From NCBI GenBank assembly GCA_963924555.1, contig OZ004585.1, forward strand, positions 8,820,556-8,884,555: 64,000 bases of DNA, written 5' to 3'. The notes under the pieces were generated by a model. That model saw only the letters and a list, made by a program, of their open reading frames with translations, searched no databases and had not been told where the DNA came from. Shown piece by piece: positions 29,165 through 39,800 of the stretch. Positions within the stretch are counted from its first letter, which is position 1; the number at the start of each line of letters is the position of its first letter. This DNA comes from Crambe crambe (Eukaryota > Porifera > Demospongiae > Poecilosclerida > Crambeidae). The translations under genes and the position numbers were made by a program.

Positions 29165-30982
29165 GAACCCTTTTGATCATTACAGTGGAACCCTAAGTGT
29201 GGATTCCTTGAAATGTAAAACCTCTATAGTATTGGGGGGAGAACCCTTTTAATCATTACAGAGGAACCCTGAATGTGGATTCCCAAAAAACCTCTATATT
29301 CCAGACAGTATTGGGGGGAGAACCCTTTTAATCATTACAATGGAACCTCTAAATGTGGAAATGCCATAATTGGGACACTTTACATTATTACTATTATTAC
29401 TTGTGGTTCATCAGGTGTGGTCGTCCGAACCTGAATCATGTGACTGAGTGCTACAAGTGTGGTGCTACTTTACCCTCGGCTTCCTCCTCCTCTTCCTCCT
29501 CCACTTCCAAGTGGGTCTATGCGGGGTCGCACAGTGGCAGAGGTCAGTCAATCGTAGCAGAAGTTCAAGTCTAAGCTTTTATGGATAGAATTATAGATTT
29601 TTTTGTTTATTTTATCTTGAAATAGCTTACAAATCAACAGCAACAGTCCAGACCATAGAGACCAAAGGTGCAGACATACATTGTGATCATGTGATCATAT
29701 TCTCTCTCTCTCCCCCTCCTTTTTTAATTAATGCACACCTTGCTCTCTCTTGCAGTTCTCCTTAGTCGTGCACCCATAGCTTGCCTACGCTGCAATAAGT
29801 TCCGTTCCTCTGGCTACTTCAAGTGTGGTCGCTGTGGTGATGCCTTCAGGGTGCACCCCCTGGTCGATCCTCCGTGGGAGGACAAGGACCCTCCCCCTCC
29901 CCCAAAGAAACGGAAGGAGTCCTTTGAAAATAAGGAAGAGGAAAGTGACCAGAGGAAGAAAATCAGTGAGTAAAATGAACTGGTCATAAAGAATTGGACT
30001 ATACAGTCAAGCCTCTAAATCTGGACATTTTGGGGTCCAGTAATAAATGTCCTGATTGAGGAGCTGTTCCTTAATTTAGGATAGTGCAGAGGAATCCCAA
30101 AAAGGTATCCTGAATATAGATGTTAGGAACTCTACACATTTTGGGGGTTTCCACTAGGTAGAATCTCAGCTAGGATCCAATGATTCGTTTTGACTAGGGG
30201 TCGTAGAAACTCCGCTAGGATCCAATGGTTTGAACTGACTAGGGGTCATAGAATCTCAGCTAGGATCCAATGGTTAGTTCTGACTGAGTGTCCAAGTGGT
30301 TCACCTGGCTTCACCTCTATTGTTAGACACTCTTGTCTGTCCATATTTGCAGATTCAGTTGTGTTTAGTGACTTGGCTTGCAACCTGCTGAGTCTGGGGC
30401 TGCAGGAGCAGCTGGTTCCCCTCATACAGGCCACACTGAACGAGAGTCAAGACAAACTAGGAGAAGCTCAGCAGGAGTTTGAAGGTGAGATAAGACAATG
30501 AAGGAATTTATCATGCTTCTATTTATAAGCAAAGTGCAAAATTTTCATGGTATACATGAAACCTCTGAATAATGGACGCACTTTGGACCCAGCCTTTTGT
30601 CGTTTATAGAGAAATTGTCCTTTTTTGGAGGTTACTTCGTATGGAATGGTATTGTCTGAGAGTGAGAGGTTATCCTCACGGTCCTTTATTGGAGGTTCCA
30701 CTATTACTATAATGATGTACAGTATTATTTTCTTTAGCTGCTGAAGAGGAGTATGAGGTGGCACTGGTGAAGAAACAAGGTGCTGAAGAAGATTTTAAGA
30801 ATGTGCAAGCTGAACTGGATGGTCTACTGGCTCAAGTCGAGGGTACCAACAAGAAACTAGGAGGCGTGATTGAGAGGGAGGAGGCTGCAAAGAAAGAAGT
30901 GGAAACACTACCTACTGAGATTGAGTCATTGAAGGCTAAGATTGAAGCATCAACAAGTCTTCTCCTACCAAATGAAATTTAG
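22668..30982 (+). CDS. Multi-DHD (Ski/Dachshund) zinc-ribbon protein
   Basis: Seventeen phase-consistent exons: 22668-22812, 23035-23394, 23505-24071, 24239-24402, 24862-25017, 25159-25852, 26139-26363, 26631-26734, 26798-26987, 27130-27218, 27292-27546, 27825-28622, 28815-29011, 29415-29542, 29756-29965, 30353-30484, 30738-30982; ~1552 residues. Residues ~870-965 match the Ski/Sno DHD, ending LGALPAHCPVCGLITLREME (the Ski CGLIT-x-x-x-x-E-R-L signature). Three more segments (~180-275, ~358-450, ~697-800) share its pattern, e.g. GSSHYITVPDFIKICNYF and TLLYKVKDVATMFNHW. CxxC zinc ribbons follow (~1139-1192, ~1285-1340, ~1364-1390), then PPPPPKKRKE, a likely nuclear signal, and a coiled coil (~1440-1545). 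The protein is probably a nuclear transcription or chromatin factor; that role is inferred. I know no protein with this exact architecture. The ATG at 22668-22670 follows a possible acceptor, so the 5' UTR is probably spliced. Confidence 0.82.
24440..24770. repeat. Family B repeat in intron
   Basis: Two tandem related segments with GAATGCTTAGGTTCACATTT, GAGTGTTATTG and TTGTGACC motifs (24470-24600 and 24600-24760), related to 7935-8210 and 60070-60180. Confidence 0.5.
25575..25725 (+). repeat. SSGHMTAS-coding repeat in exon 6
   Basis: About seven imperfect copies of TCTTCTGGTCACATGACTGC encode Ser/Gly/His/Met repeats (GHMTAS, GHMITSS, SSHLMMGSSNHM) in the long disordered region between DHD-like modules 2 and 3. 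The reading frame is kept across all copies. Confidence 0.85.
25910..26120. repeat. GAGAGGGGGGAGAACC tandem repeat
   Basis: Three to four ~65-bp units in the intron between exons 6 and 7, each with a G run followed by GAACCC(T/C)(A/T)TAATCAGT. Related to the array at 29100-29350. Confidence 0.7.
26551..26622 (+). repeat. CT microsatellite before exon 8
   Basis: About 36 TC units end eight bases before the acceptor CATAG at 26626-26630 of the multi-DHD gene. Confidence 0.9.
29080..29355. repeat. ~85-bp tandem array with long G run
   Basis: Three units of TTGG(G)nAGAACCCTTTT, ATCATTACAGTGGAACCCTA and AAACCTCTATATTGCAGACA. The first unit carries a 42-base G run (29122-29163), the others six Gs. 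It lies in the intron between exons 13 and 14. Confidence 0.8.
30160..30295. repeat. ~56-bp tandem repeat
   Basis: Three copies of CTCAGCTAGGATCCAATG(G)T plus TGACTAGGGGTC(A/G)TAGAA in the intron between exons 15 and 16. Confidence 0.8.
30550..30710. repeat. Family A copy in intron
   Basis: Signature AATGGACGCACTTTGGACCC, AGCCTTTTGTCGTTTATAGA, CCTTTTTTGGAGGTTACTTC, GTCCTTTATTGGAGGTTCCA. Lies between exons 16 and 17 of the multi-DHD gene. Confidence 0.7.
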
Positions 30983-30999
30983 ACACCATTAAAAATTTT

Positions 31000-31950
31000 T
31001 CCTTCTTTTCCCAAGTTTTATTATTAACTTTTTTTTTTTTTTTCTTTTTCTTTTTGAGATTCATTTCCACATTTGAATTTATCATTCTTAGCTCCACTTA
31101 CTTTATGTCCATTCATTGCAGCCATCAATTATTCCTCACATCAGTACTAGCTTCTTTCTTTTACTTGCTATAGTACTTACTATACAACTGCATTGTACTT
31201 AAAAGTCTTGAACTTTAGAGTTGGGAGTGTTAACTCATGCAGAGCATTGAGGATTGTCATTGAGGGATATGAGAGACCGATCATGAATTGAATTCTACCT
31301 TGCCAGCTAATCAGAATGAAGGTTACTACAGTTTATTCTCATGACTTTTGCTTTCAAGATGCACTCGTGGGTTCATGGTCTGCAACAAACTTCCTTCGCT
31401 ACTTTCAAGCCAATCAGCATTAGTTTTATAATAGCTAAAGCAGATCACAGTCACATCTATATATAATCTATAAGATGCCCAGAATATATACAAGGGCTCC
31501 ATAGTTAGTAATAATGACAACCCTTTCCACATGCACACCGTACCAATACATAATTATATTATTATACAAAATAATAGCACAATACAGTAATTATGATATT
31601 GAGCAGTAAAAGAAAATGTCCGTGGCAGGTTGAGGAGAACCTTCAGGAGGAGAGATGGGGTTAAGGGCAAATAAAATGGTTATGTGAAAACATGGCAGCT
31701 ACCTTATTCTAGCCTCGTTCCCAGGCCTTCCTCTCTCACTTGTAATCAAACAGATAAAGTATTTTTCTTCTTTTAAAACTCTTCCTCCTGTGCAGTCTTT
31801 ACCTTTTTCTTCAGTGAGAAAGGAAGGCCTGGGAACGAGGCTAAACCTTATTCCACTTGTAGATTTGATTATGAAGGCTTACATAAAAGTGAGTCTGAAA
31901 TCATATTATCATGCTTTGCTATAACTACATTATCAGATTGATTGAGGGAC
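31000..31950. other. Intergenic between convergent genes, with hairpin element
   Basis: An inverted repeat at 31711-31846 has arms TAGCCTCGTTCCCAGGCCTT and its complement AAGGCCTGGGAACGAGGCTA: a ~136-bp MITE-like hairpin. A possible short last exon for the minus-strand Death-domain locus (acceptor CAG at about 31382, reading a few codons to a stop) is too weak to annotate. Confidence 0.6.
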
Positions 31951-31954
31951 TAAC

Positions 31955-32333
31955 CTGTTTGATGTGGAGGGGGAGGAGAACTAGTGACCATATGCAGTTT
32001 TTCTAAGTGAGAGAGGGACATTGATGAGTTCCACTTCTTGACGTCAATCCACACACTTACCTCTCCTAATGGTGATGGCTATCTTTGTGTGACCAGTCTT
32101 GTTGAGTGCTGTAGCCAGACTTTCCCAGCTGGGAGGACCACTTGTTTTGATGACATCGTAATCGCCCCTTAACCATGCTTCAACCATATCGTAAGGAAGG
32201 CTCGTCATTCTCTTCAACTTGTTGAAATCCAATCCGAGAGCTGTCCCCAATTTCATCACCTCATCATTGTTCAAGTCTTCCAGTAATGAAGACACCTGAA
32301 AATAGTCAGCTGTTCCCAGAGAACTTTGAGTGG
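31955..32333 (-). CDS. Death domain module 3 (two exons)
   Basis: Exon 32333-32061 (273 bp) encodes a Death domain: SSLLEDLNNDEVMKLGTALG, LKRMTSLPYDMVEAWLRGDY and SWESLATALNKTGHTKIAI. Exon 32002-31955 encodes the linker KLHMVTSSPPPPHQT. Both match, exon for exon and phase for phase, the copy at 37996-37724 and 37664-37617. Small Ser/Thr linker exons similar to those before module 1 lie upstream (near 34060-34110 and 34140-34180). No Ig exons follow before the next gene, so this copy is either terminal, truncated or alternatively spliced. Death domains mediate homotypic assembly in immune and apoptotic signalling. Confidence 0.7.
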
Positions 32334-34337
32334 CTGAATCACAAGTGTATGTGAAAATATATTATTACGTTAGCTATTTCTTTTACTCTTGATTCCTCAC
32401 TTGCAAGTTGAGGTCCACTTGTGTGTCTTTCTTCTAGTCCTTCAGAGCTTGTAGGATGGATACTTGTAGTTTGCATCTTACTTCGAGTAGCTAAAGTGTA
32501 CACAGTACATGTATGTGAGGATAGAGGGAGGGGAGAGAATGAGACATTGTTTGGGGAGAGTTGGTCTTATGATATAAGGGGTGATGGACACTCGCTGGTT
32601 GCGGTTCACTTGCCTTTGAAATCTGAACCATACTCTATTTGTCTATTATGGTCCACATGCTCATCAAGTACTCACTTGACTGAGGCTGTGATTCATGCCC
32701 TGCAGCATCATCTGTTAGTGGCTACAGTAAAAAAGAAGTGTCTGAAATACTCCTTACGGATTTAGACTAATCAGTGCTATTTGAACTCCATATGCTGCTG
32801 CTTAAAAACACACCTTTGCTGGTGGGCTTTTCCTTGTAGCTTCGGAAGTAACATCTATTAGACATAGAGTATAGGGTATTATACAAGTTACCAAGTTACT
32901 ATAAGTCAGTACAAGTTACTATGCACTATTCTACCAGTGAGGCCACATGCACCATGGATTTCAAGGTCAACTAGCTAAGTTCAACAATTGGAAGGATAGA
33001 GTTAGTCAGTCCTCCTATGCACAGAGTAACCAGCATGCCCTCTCCCTAGCCTTGGTGAGAAAGGAGCCCGAGGGTTGGAGGACAGAATATAGTGCCTGAT
33101 GCCTGAGGACAAAGGCAATATCCTGTACAGCACGAGGGTGAGGCATGGTTAACTGTTTTAATGCCTACAATGAAAATGTATTGGCTTCCTGGCTTCCTGA
33201 CATTGCCCTAACCACATATGGCCTGCAGTATGGGGGTGCTTTTTAACCCAGTACTAACTCGTTTTGCAAATCCATAAACTTGTCCCAAACTTCTGTCATG
33301 TGTTCTATAAAGATTGTATTATCTCTGCATCAAATTTCAGAGCTAAAGTGGCCAAAATGTACATCTAATAATTTGAGAACTCATAACATACACAGTGATC
33401 ACAGCCCAATTCACTAAGGCTTATATAATGAGTGGGTGGTGACAGATCTGTGCATAGATGCATATTAGAAAGGTGGTACATGTGTTCATAACCATAAAGT
33501 TCTTGATTACCTCGTACATCTAAGGAACCACTGCTCCTTCTTTTTTTTTACATGCAGCTTCATAAGTTAAGGTGATCAATGTAATAGTCAGTTTTTTCTA
33601 TATCTAGCTTAGACTTTTCAAATCACAAGGTCGGGCATGAAAAAATAAGAATAAACAAAAAAATTTAGTGTTATGTTATAGAATATAGATAGAAGGTGTC
33701 AGAGAAAAAAATTATCCAAGTAAGCCTAACAGTTCCTGAGAATTACAGGCATTAGCAAAGTTATTCATAGCACCCACGAAAATTTAAAATTTTTGGTGTG
33801 TATGGTAGTGACATGGTACTGTATAGCTAGGATATTTTGCTCATTGCTGCTCTAAACAGCTCTGGAGTTATACTCCCTTAGCAACCATGCCCTAGCACAT
33901 ACACGTCTGCATGAGCACAGTATAATCTTAACAAATACTATAGACACAATGATAATGCTGTTGCGCACTAATGCACCAATGACAGGTGGCCTTATGGATT
34001 TCATGTGAGGGACACACACATACTCACTTGTTGATTGAGGTCCACTTGTATGTCTTTCTCTCAGCCCTTCAGAGATGGTAGACTGTAATAAAGGATGGAT
34101 AACTTGTAATCCACATTTAAAATTGACCATTACAAACACAAACCTTTGAGTGTGTTGGTTCTTGCAGTTCGTTCGTTGGTACTGGAGGAGTGGAAATAAA
34201 ATTAGTATGAGATAGTCCCAGGATACCTCAATTCATCTGTCATGTGTCATAGGGCCCAAAGATATATAATGTATAGGTGGTCTGTGCATAGACCATTATT
34301 GGAAAAGTGGTATGCTAATTATTGCAATAATTAATTA

Positions 34338-34893
34338 TGCGGAGGCGGGAAATAGAGCCTGGTACCCACTGTTTGTGCATGCGCCAAAAATTTCACGCGA
34401 AATTCCCGCCTATTACACTTTATGACGGTGTGTGATGTCACAACATGTAACTACGTGTATCAGCATGCGCTATAAGATAGCAAGAAATGAGTTCGAGTGG
34501 AGAAGAGAAGATAAGACTGGCACTTTTAAAACTATTCATAGTGGCAAGAATCTTTATCCATAAGCCGCTCTCCCTTAAATCCAGAGGAGATGATCACAGC
34601 CTCAGCTCTGCACTATTCCCTAACAAACAAACGAACGGAGAGAATTGCTTGCTGCTGCTCCTTGTTCAGTACTAGGTGGGATTGTCCCAGCCGAGATAGG
34701 GCGTAAAACAAACAAAGACACCGTCCGCGAAGAAGAACTGGTGAACTAGAGCTAGTCTGCTGCAGTGCTGATTCAGCAGTATTGCATCATGCATCACGGA
34801 AGATTACTGAGAGATTACGATTTCCCCCAATCAGGGGGAAAAATTGGCGCATGCGCAAACAGTGGGTACCAGGCTCTTTTGTCCGCCTCCGCA
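34338..34893. mobile_element. TIR element, ~556 bp
   Basis: Long imperfect terminal inverted repeats: TGCGGAGGCGGGAAATAGAG then CCTGGTACCCACTGTTTGTG on the left, and CAAACAGTGGGTACCAGGCT then CTTTTGTCCGCCTCCGCA on the right. No transposase was seen, so it is a non-autonomous DNA transposon. The arms carry GCGCATGCGC-type sequence. It sits in an intron of the minus-strand Death/Ig locus. Confidence 0.75.
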
Positions 34894-35185
34894 AAATTAG
34901 AGCCTGGGGACGAGGCTAATGATGCACCCTGCCCACCTTCCACTGGAGGAAAACCTGCACCCTGCCCACCCTCCACTGGAGGAAGACCTGTACCCTAAGT
35001 TACTACAAGTGACACCAGTGAGGCCACATGCATAGAGTTGGTATAATACAGTCCTCATACTCTAATTATGTAATCTTCAGTAGCTACTGCTAGTATTTAG
35101 ACCTATATACAGGCTCTATGGGAGTAGCATGCCTTCTCCCTGGTTGCATGGAAAGAAGGGAAGGTTCAGTTAGCGTATTACTCAC

Positions 35186-35884
35186 CAGCTGTTGTCATGG
35201 TAGAAGGATTCACTACTAACTCCAAAGTTGCCTGGCCTACTCCAACATCATTCTCACAGCTGATTGAATACATTCCACTATCTGCCTCAGTCACTCTGCA
35301 AAAGATGATGGTGCCATATTCAACCTTGAATCGCTTTGTGACTGCCCTGCTTCCTTCCTTGGTCAGAGCATGTCGAACATCCTCATCCAATGGAGGGCAA
35401 CAGTTTACAGAGAATTGGACAGTGGGTGTGGTCCCAGCTGCAGCCTCAATGTATTCCAACTCAAGAGCATATTCTGGCGAGTCTGCATGGAGGGAGGAAG
35501 ACAGTGAATACACAGATATGAGGGGGGGGGGGGGGAACCAACTTTTATTTGTTGAGCAATAAAGTGAAAACCAATAAACAAAAGTATAACAACAAAAATT
35601 GCTATGACGTAACTCACATTGGACTTGGAGGTTGAATGAAGCATGACCTTTGCCAATGGCATTGGAGGAGCTGATGACATACTTCCCTGCATCTCTTCTT
35701 TTCACTTTTCTGAAGCATATATTGTTCCCTTGGATGAAGATATTGTCTTGACGAAGAGACTGGCCGTCTTCCCTGGATAAGGAGTGTTGCCTGAGGGGAG
35801 GCTCACATGATACCATCCACTGGACGTCCTGGTCACAGCCTTCCTTCACCCTCACTTCACCAGGTAAGGAGTAAACTGGAGGAC
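35186..35884 (-). CDS. Ig domains 3 and 4
   Basis: Exons 35884-35618 (267 bp) and 35482-35186 (297 bp), both entered and left in phase 1. First Ig: GPPVYSLPGEVRVKEG, NICFRKVKRRDAGKYVIS; second: PTVQFSVNCCPPLDEDV, ADSGMYSISCENDVGVGQAT, the DxGxY and NxxGxG features of I-set Ig domains. They are close paralogues of the pair at 36836-37468 and keep the 'ISSSNA' segment which that pair lacks. The Death exon that should precede them survives only as a fragment (35977-36069). Confidence 0.75.
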
Positions 35885-35976
35885 CTGCAATCAAGTATAT
35901 ACTCCAAATCAATAGTATATAACTAGCTAAATAGATGCATAACTTTGCCAATCTTAGAGGAGGTATTATTCAAAGT

Positions 35977-36069
35977 GCTATCTTTGTGTGACCAGTTTTG
36001 TCGAGTGCTGTAGCCAGACTTACCCAGCTGGGAGGACCACTTATTTGGATGATGTTATCATTGCCCCTC
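35977..36069 (-). pseudogene. Truncated Death-domain exon
   Basis: About 93 bp align with the second half of the Death exon (reads NDNIIQISGPPSWVSLATAL then DKTGHTKIA on the minus strand). The first half, the exon end and its donor are gone, and the left edge is fused to intron sequence (ATCTTAGAGGAGGTATTA) that lies before the Ig exon in the intact copy. This is a deletion junction between tandem copies. Confidence 0.75.
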
Positions 36070-36835
36070 TATTACTGACTCTTAACAAGTTAGTCTTTTA
36101 AAAAGACTAGGAATGCCTCGGCACGACTTCAGTGCAACCTTTATTATTATTAAACTTTCTAAATAATGTGCACTGAGCAACATGGCTCATTGTAGTAAGG
36201 TGGGTATTTACACAGCTAGTATTCTTGCTGTTCAATGCTTTCAAACTGCCGTTTTGAATGATTCTCACGCATATAGCTTGATTGAAGTATGTCTGGGATT
36301 CTTTCATTAGATTCTCCTTCAACATGGCTCTAAGTCTTTGGCACTTCAAATGATCACCTAGTTCACGTACATTGCAATCTCTTGTTTCTATTCATTGCTG
36401 TCTTCTCTGCATGGGCTTGATTTATTGGCAAAGATGGCCAAGAAGCATCACTTTCTTCACGGTGTAGCATTACTGCGTAGTGACTGTGAGCCTGAGCCTG
36501 TCTGTTTGTAACATGGCTCTGTTGTTTTTGTTCATTGCTGTCTTTTAGTCAGTTCTCTGCATGGGCTTGATTTGTTGGCAAAGAAGGCCAAGAAGCATCA
36601 GCACTCTCTTCATTACTGCGTAGTGACTGCGAGCCTGAGCTTGAGCCTGTTTATGTTGGCTTAGCTAGCAAGTAGCTAGAGAGCTAGTGCTAATAATGCA
36701 CATGCTCGATACGCATCACCGCCCATCATTGCGCGCGCTATTACTACGTACCATCATAGATAGTCGCCTTCGGCACTGTGTGCCGAAGCAAAAAACTATT
36801 GTCTCTGCTCTTCCCTGATTTAATGCAATACTCAC

Positions 36836-39800
36836 CAGCTTTAGGGCTGTCGGTTGTCATTGTGGTAGAAGGATTCACCACTAACTCCAAGGTTGCCTGT
36901 CCCTTTCCAACATCATTCTCACAGCTGATGTGGTAAGTTCCACTGTCGTCCACAATCACTCTACAAAAGGTGATGGTGTCATCTTCAACTTTGAATCGTT
37001 TGGTGGCTGCACTGCCTCCTTCCTTGGTTAGAGTGTGTCGAGTATCTTCATCCAATGGAGGGTAGCAGTCCACAGAGAATTGGACAGTGGGTGTGGTCCC
37101 AGCTGCAGTCTCAATGTAGTCTGACTCAGGAGTATATTCTGGCAAGCCTGCATGGAGGGAGGAAGATAGTGAATGAACAGATATTACACTATTGCTATCA
37201 TGTAACTCACATTGGACTAGGAGGTTGAATGAAGCATGACCTTTGCCAATGGCATACTTCCCTGCATCTCTCCTTTTCACTTTTCTGAAGCAAATATTAC
37301 TCCCTTGGATGAAGATATTGTCTTGACGAAAAGGTTGACCATCTTCCCTGGATAAGGAGTGTTGGGAATGGTCTCTGAGGGGAGGCTCACATGATACCAT
37401 CCACTGGACATCCTGGTCACAGCCTTCCTTTACTCTCACTTCACCAAGTAAGGAGTAGACTGGAGGACCTACAATCAAATACATCACTGTATATAACTAA
37501 CATAGATGCATAACTTTGCCAATCTTAGAGGAGGTATTAATAGCTCCATTCAAAGTGAAACATGGCAGGTCTATTCCACACAATGGTACATTGATCAGAC
37601 TGATTGAGGGACTAACCTGTTTGATGTGGAGAGGAAGGAGAACTTGTGACCATGTGCAGTTTTTCTAAGTGAGAGAGAGACATTGATGAGTTCCACTTCT
37701 CAAACATCAATCCACACACTTACCTCTCCTGATGGTGATGGCTATCTTTGTGTGACCAGTTTTGTCGAGTGCTGTAGCCAGACTTTCCCAGCTGGGAGGA
37801 CCATTTGTTTTGATGACGTTGTCATCGCCCCTTAACCATGCTCCAACCATGTCATCAGGAAGACTCGTCATTCTCCTCAATTTGTTGAAAGCCAATCCGA
37901 GAGCTGTCCCCAATTTTATCACCTCATCATTGTTCAAGTCTTCTAGTAATGAAGACACCTGAAAATGGTCAACTGTTCCCAGAGAACTTTGAGTGGCTGA
38001 AGTGTACATAGTGTATGTGAGGATAGAGGGAGGGGAGAAATGAATGTTATTATTATTTTTTGTGGACAAATGGCCCTGGTTTCATGTGAAGGATACATAC
38101 TCACTTGCTGGTTGAGATCCACTTGTGTGTCTCTCTCCCAGTCCTGTAGAGCTGGTAGACTGTCTTGTAGTCTGCAAATAGTTACTCATATCTGGAGGAT
38201 TTTGAGTGGCTAAAGTGTACATAATAGAGGATAGAGGGAGGGGAGAGAGTGATATTGTGACAGGTGGCCCAATGAGAGATCACATAATACTCACTTGCAG
38301 GCTGAGGTTCACTTGTGTGTCTTTCTCCTTTAGAGCTGGTAGACTGCAATAAAGGATGCATGGATACTCGTTAAAGATCAACCTATTACTAACACGAACC
38401 TTTGAGTGTGTTGGTTCTTGCAGTGGGTTTATTGATGCTACTCTTTCTGAGGAGGAATGGAAAATAATTATATGACAGTCCTAGGGAGAAACTAATACTA
38501 TCCCATTCATATCTCATAATTATTTGTCCCAAACTTCAGACAGGGCCCAATTCACTAATCATTTTGGTGGTTTGTGCACAGATGCATATTATATTGGAAA
38601 GATGCTACTGATGCATACTTGCTGCAGGAATTGTAAAAGTGCACTCTTTTTTCAGTCCCTCCACAAACAGTGTCAGGGACTCAAATCTGGTGGTGCAAGT
38701 GATGCTGATTCCTGGAGGATAGTCAAGAGTCTTTGAAGGATCTTCAAAATTAGCCACTGGAAGGTCAATCTCAGCCCTTGAAATCTGAACCACATAAACC
38801 ATGTTGAATATAGCTACATTTCATAGTTATCTTATACTTACGGCTGGTTTATCCATGATTATGTTTTCAATGGGTTTAAGAGCTACTGTATCACTTGCTA
38901 TTGCCACTGCATCACGGACAATGCGGCCTTCACGTTGCTCTATCATTCCAGAGTATTCATTAGAGATGTTTTTATCACAAACCTTATATAATGCCCATAA
39001 TGAAGACAATGGATCTAAAGAGAGTAACATGTATCCATAGCTACCTGTGTGTACAATGGATGATGAGGACACATGCAGAACACAGCAATAATGTCGGAAT
39101 CAGATGTAACACTCAACGCTCGATAAAGTCTTGCAGAATACAAACTTTCAACTACATCATTTGAAGAAAGATTATAACCTATATAGCCATAATTATAGCT
39201 AGCTATACTGTAATGAAATACCTTTCGATATCGTTTCTTTCCTAAAGAATATCCTCCACCAACCCAAATGAGTGAATTGAATTTTACCAAACTGACTTCC
39301 TTCATTGAATGTTACACTAATATCCTTTACCTCCTTGAAGACATAGACTAGACAGGATCCCCTGTACTCTGGATCAGGACTAGCTCTTAAGAACATCATA
39401 TTCTTGCACTCCTCTTTAGTCTGGAGTTTAGCAGAGTGTTGCATCTTCATCTTCAGGGGCTTGTTCAATTCTGTCTGTTTGCTTGTTTTAATGAGATAGG
39501 CTGGACTAGCTGGCTCCATATCTTCAGGTATTTCGAAGGATCCACTAAAGCTTGGCTGAATCAACAGGTCCACTGATTCATCAGGTGAGATAGAGCCTTC
39601 AGGAATGTCAATACTTATTCCAGCATCACTTTCATGGTCAATCTTCTTTTCTGTACTTGAGATCTTCTCAAGAATTCTTTGATTTTTGATGAAGACTGCT
39701 CCAGGAGTGCTTTCATCTTTGCACAGAACTAAACATGCAAATTGTTACATCAAAGTTATAGTATTTACATAATAGAAAAGTGCATAGCAAGAATGAACTG

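Noticed and set aside
34487..34675. 62-codon plus ORF
   Set aside because: Internal to the non-autonomous TIR element; no transposase motif.
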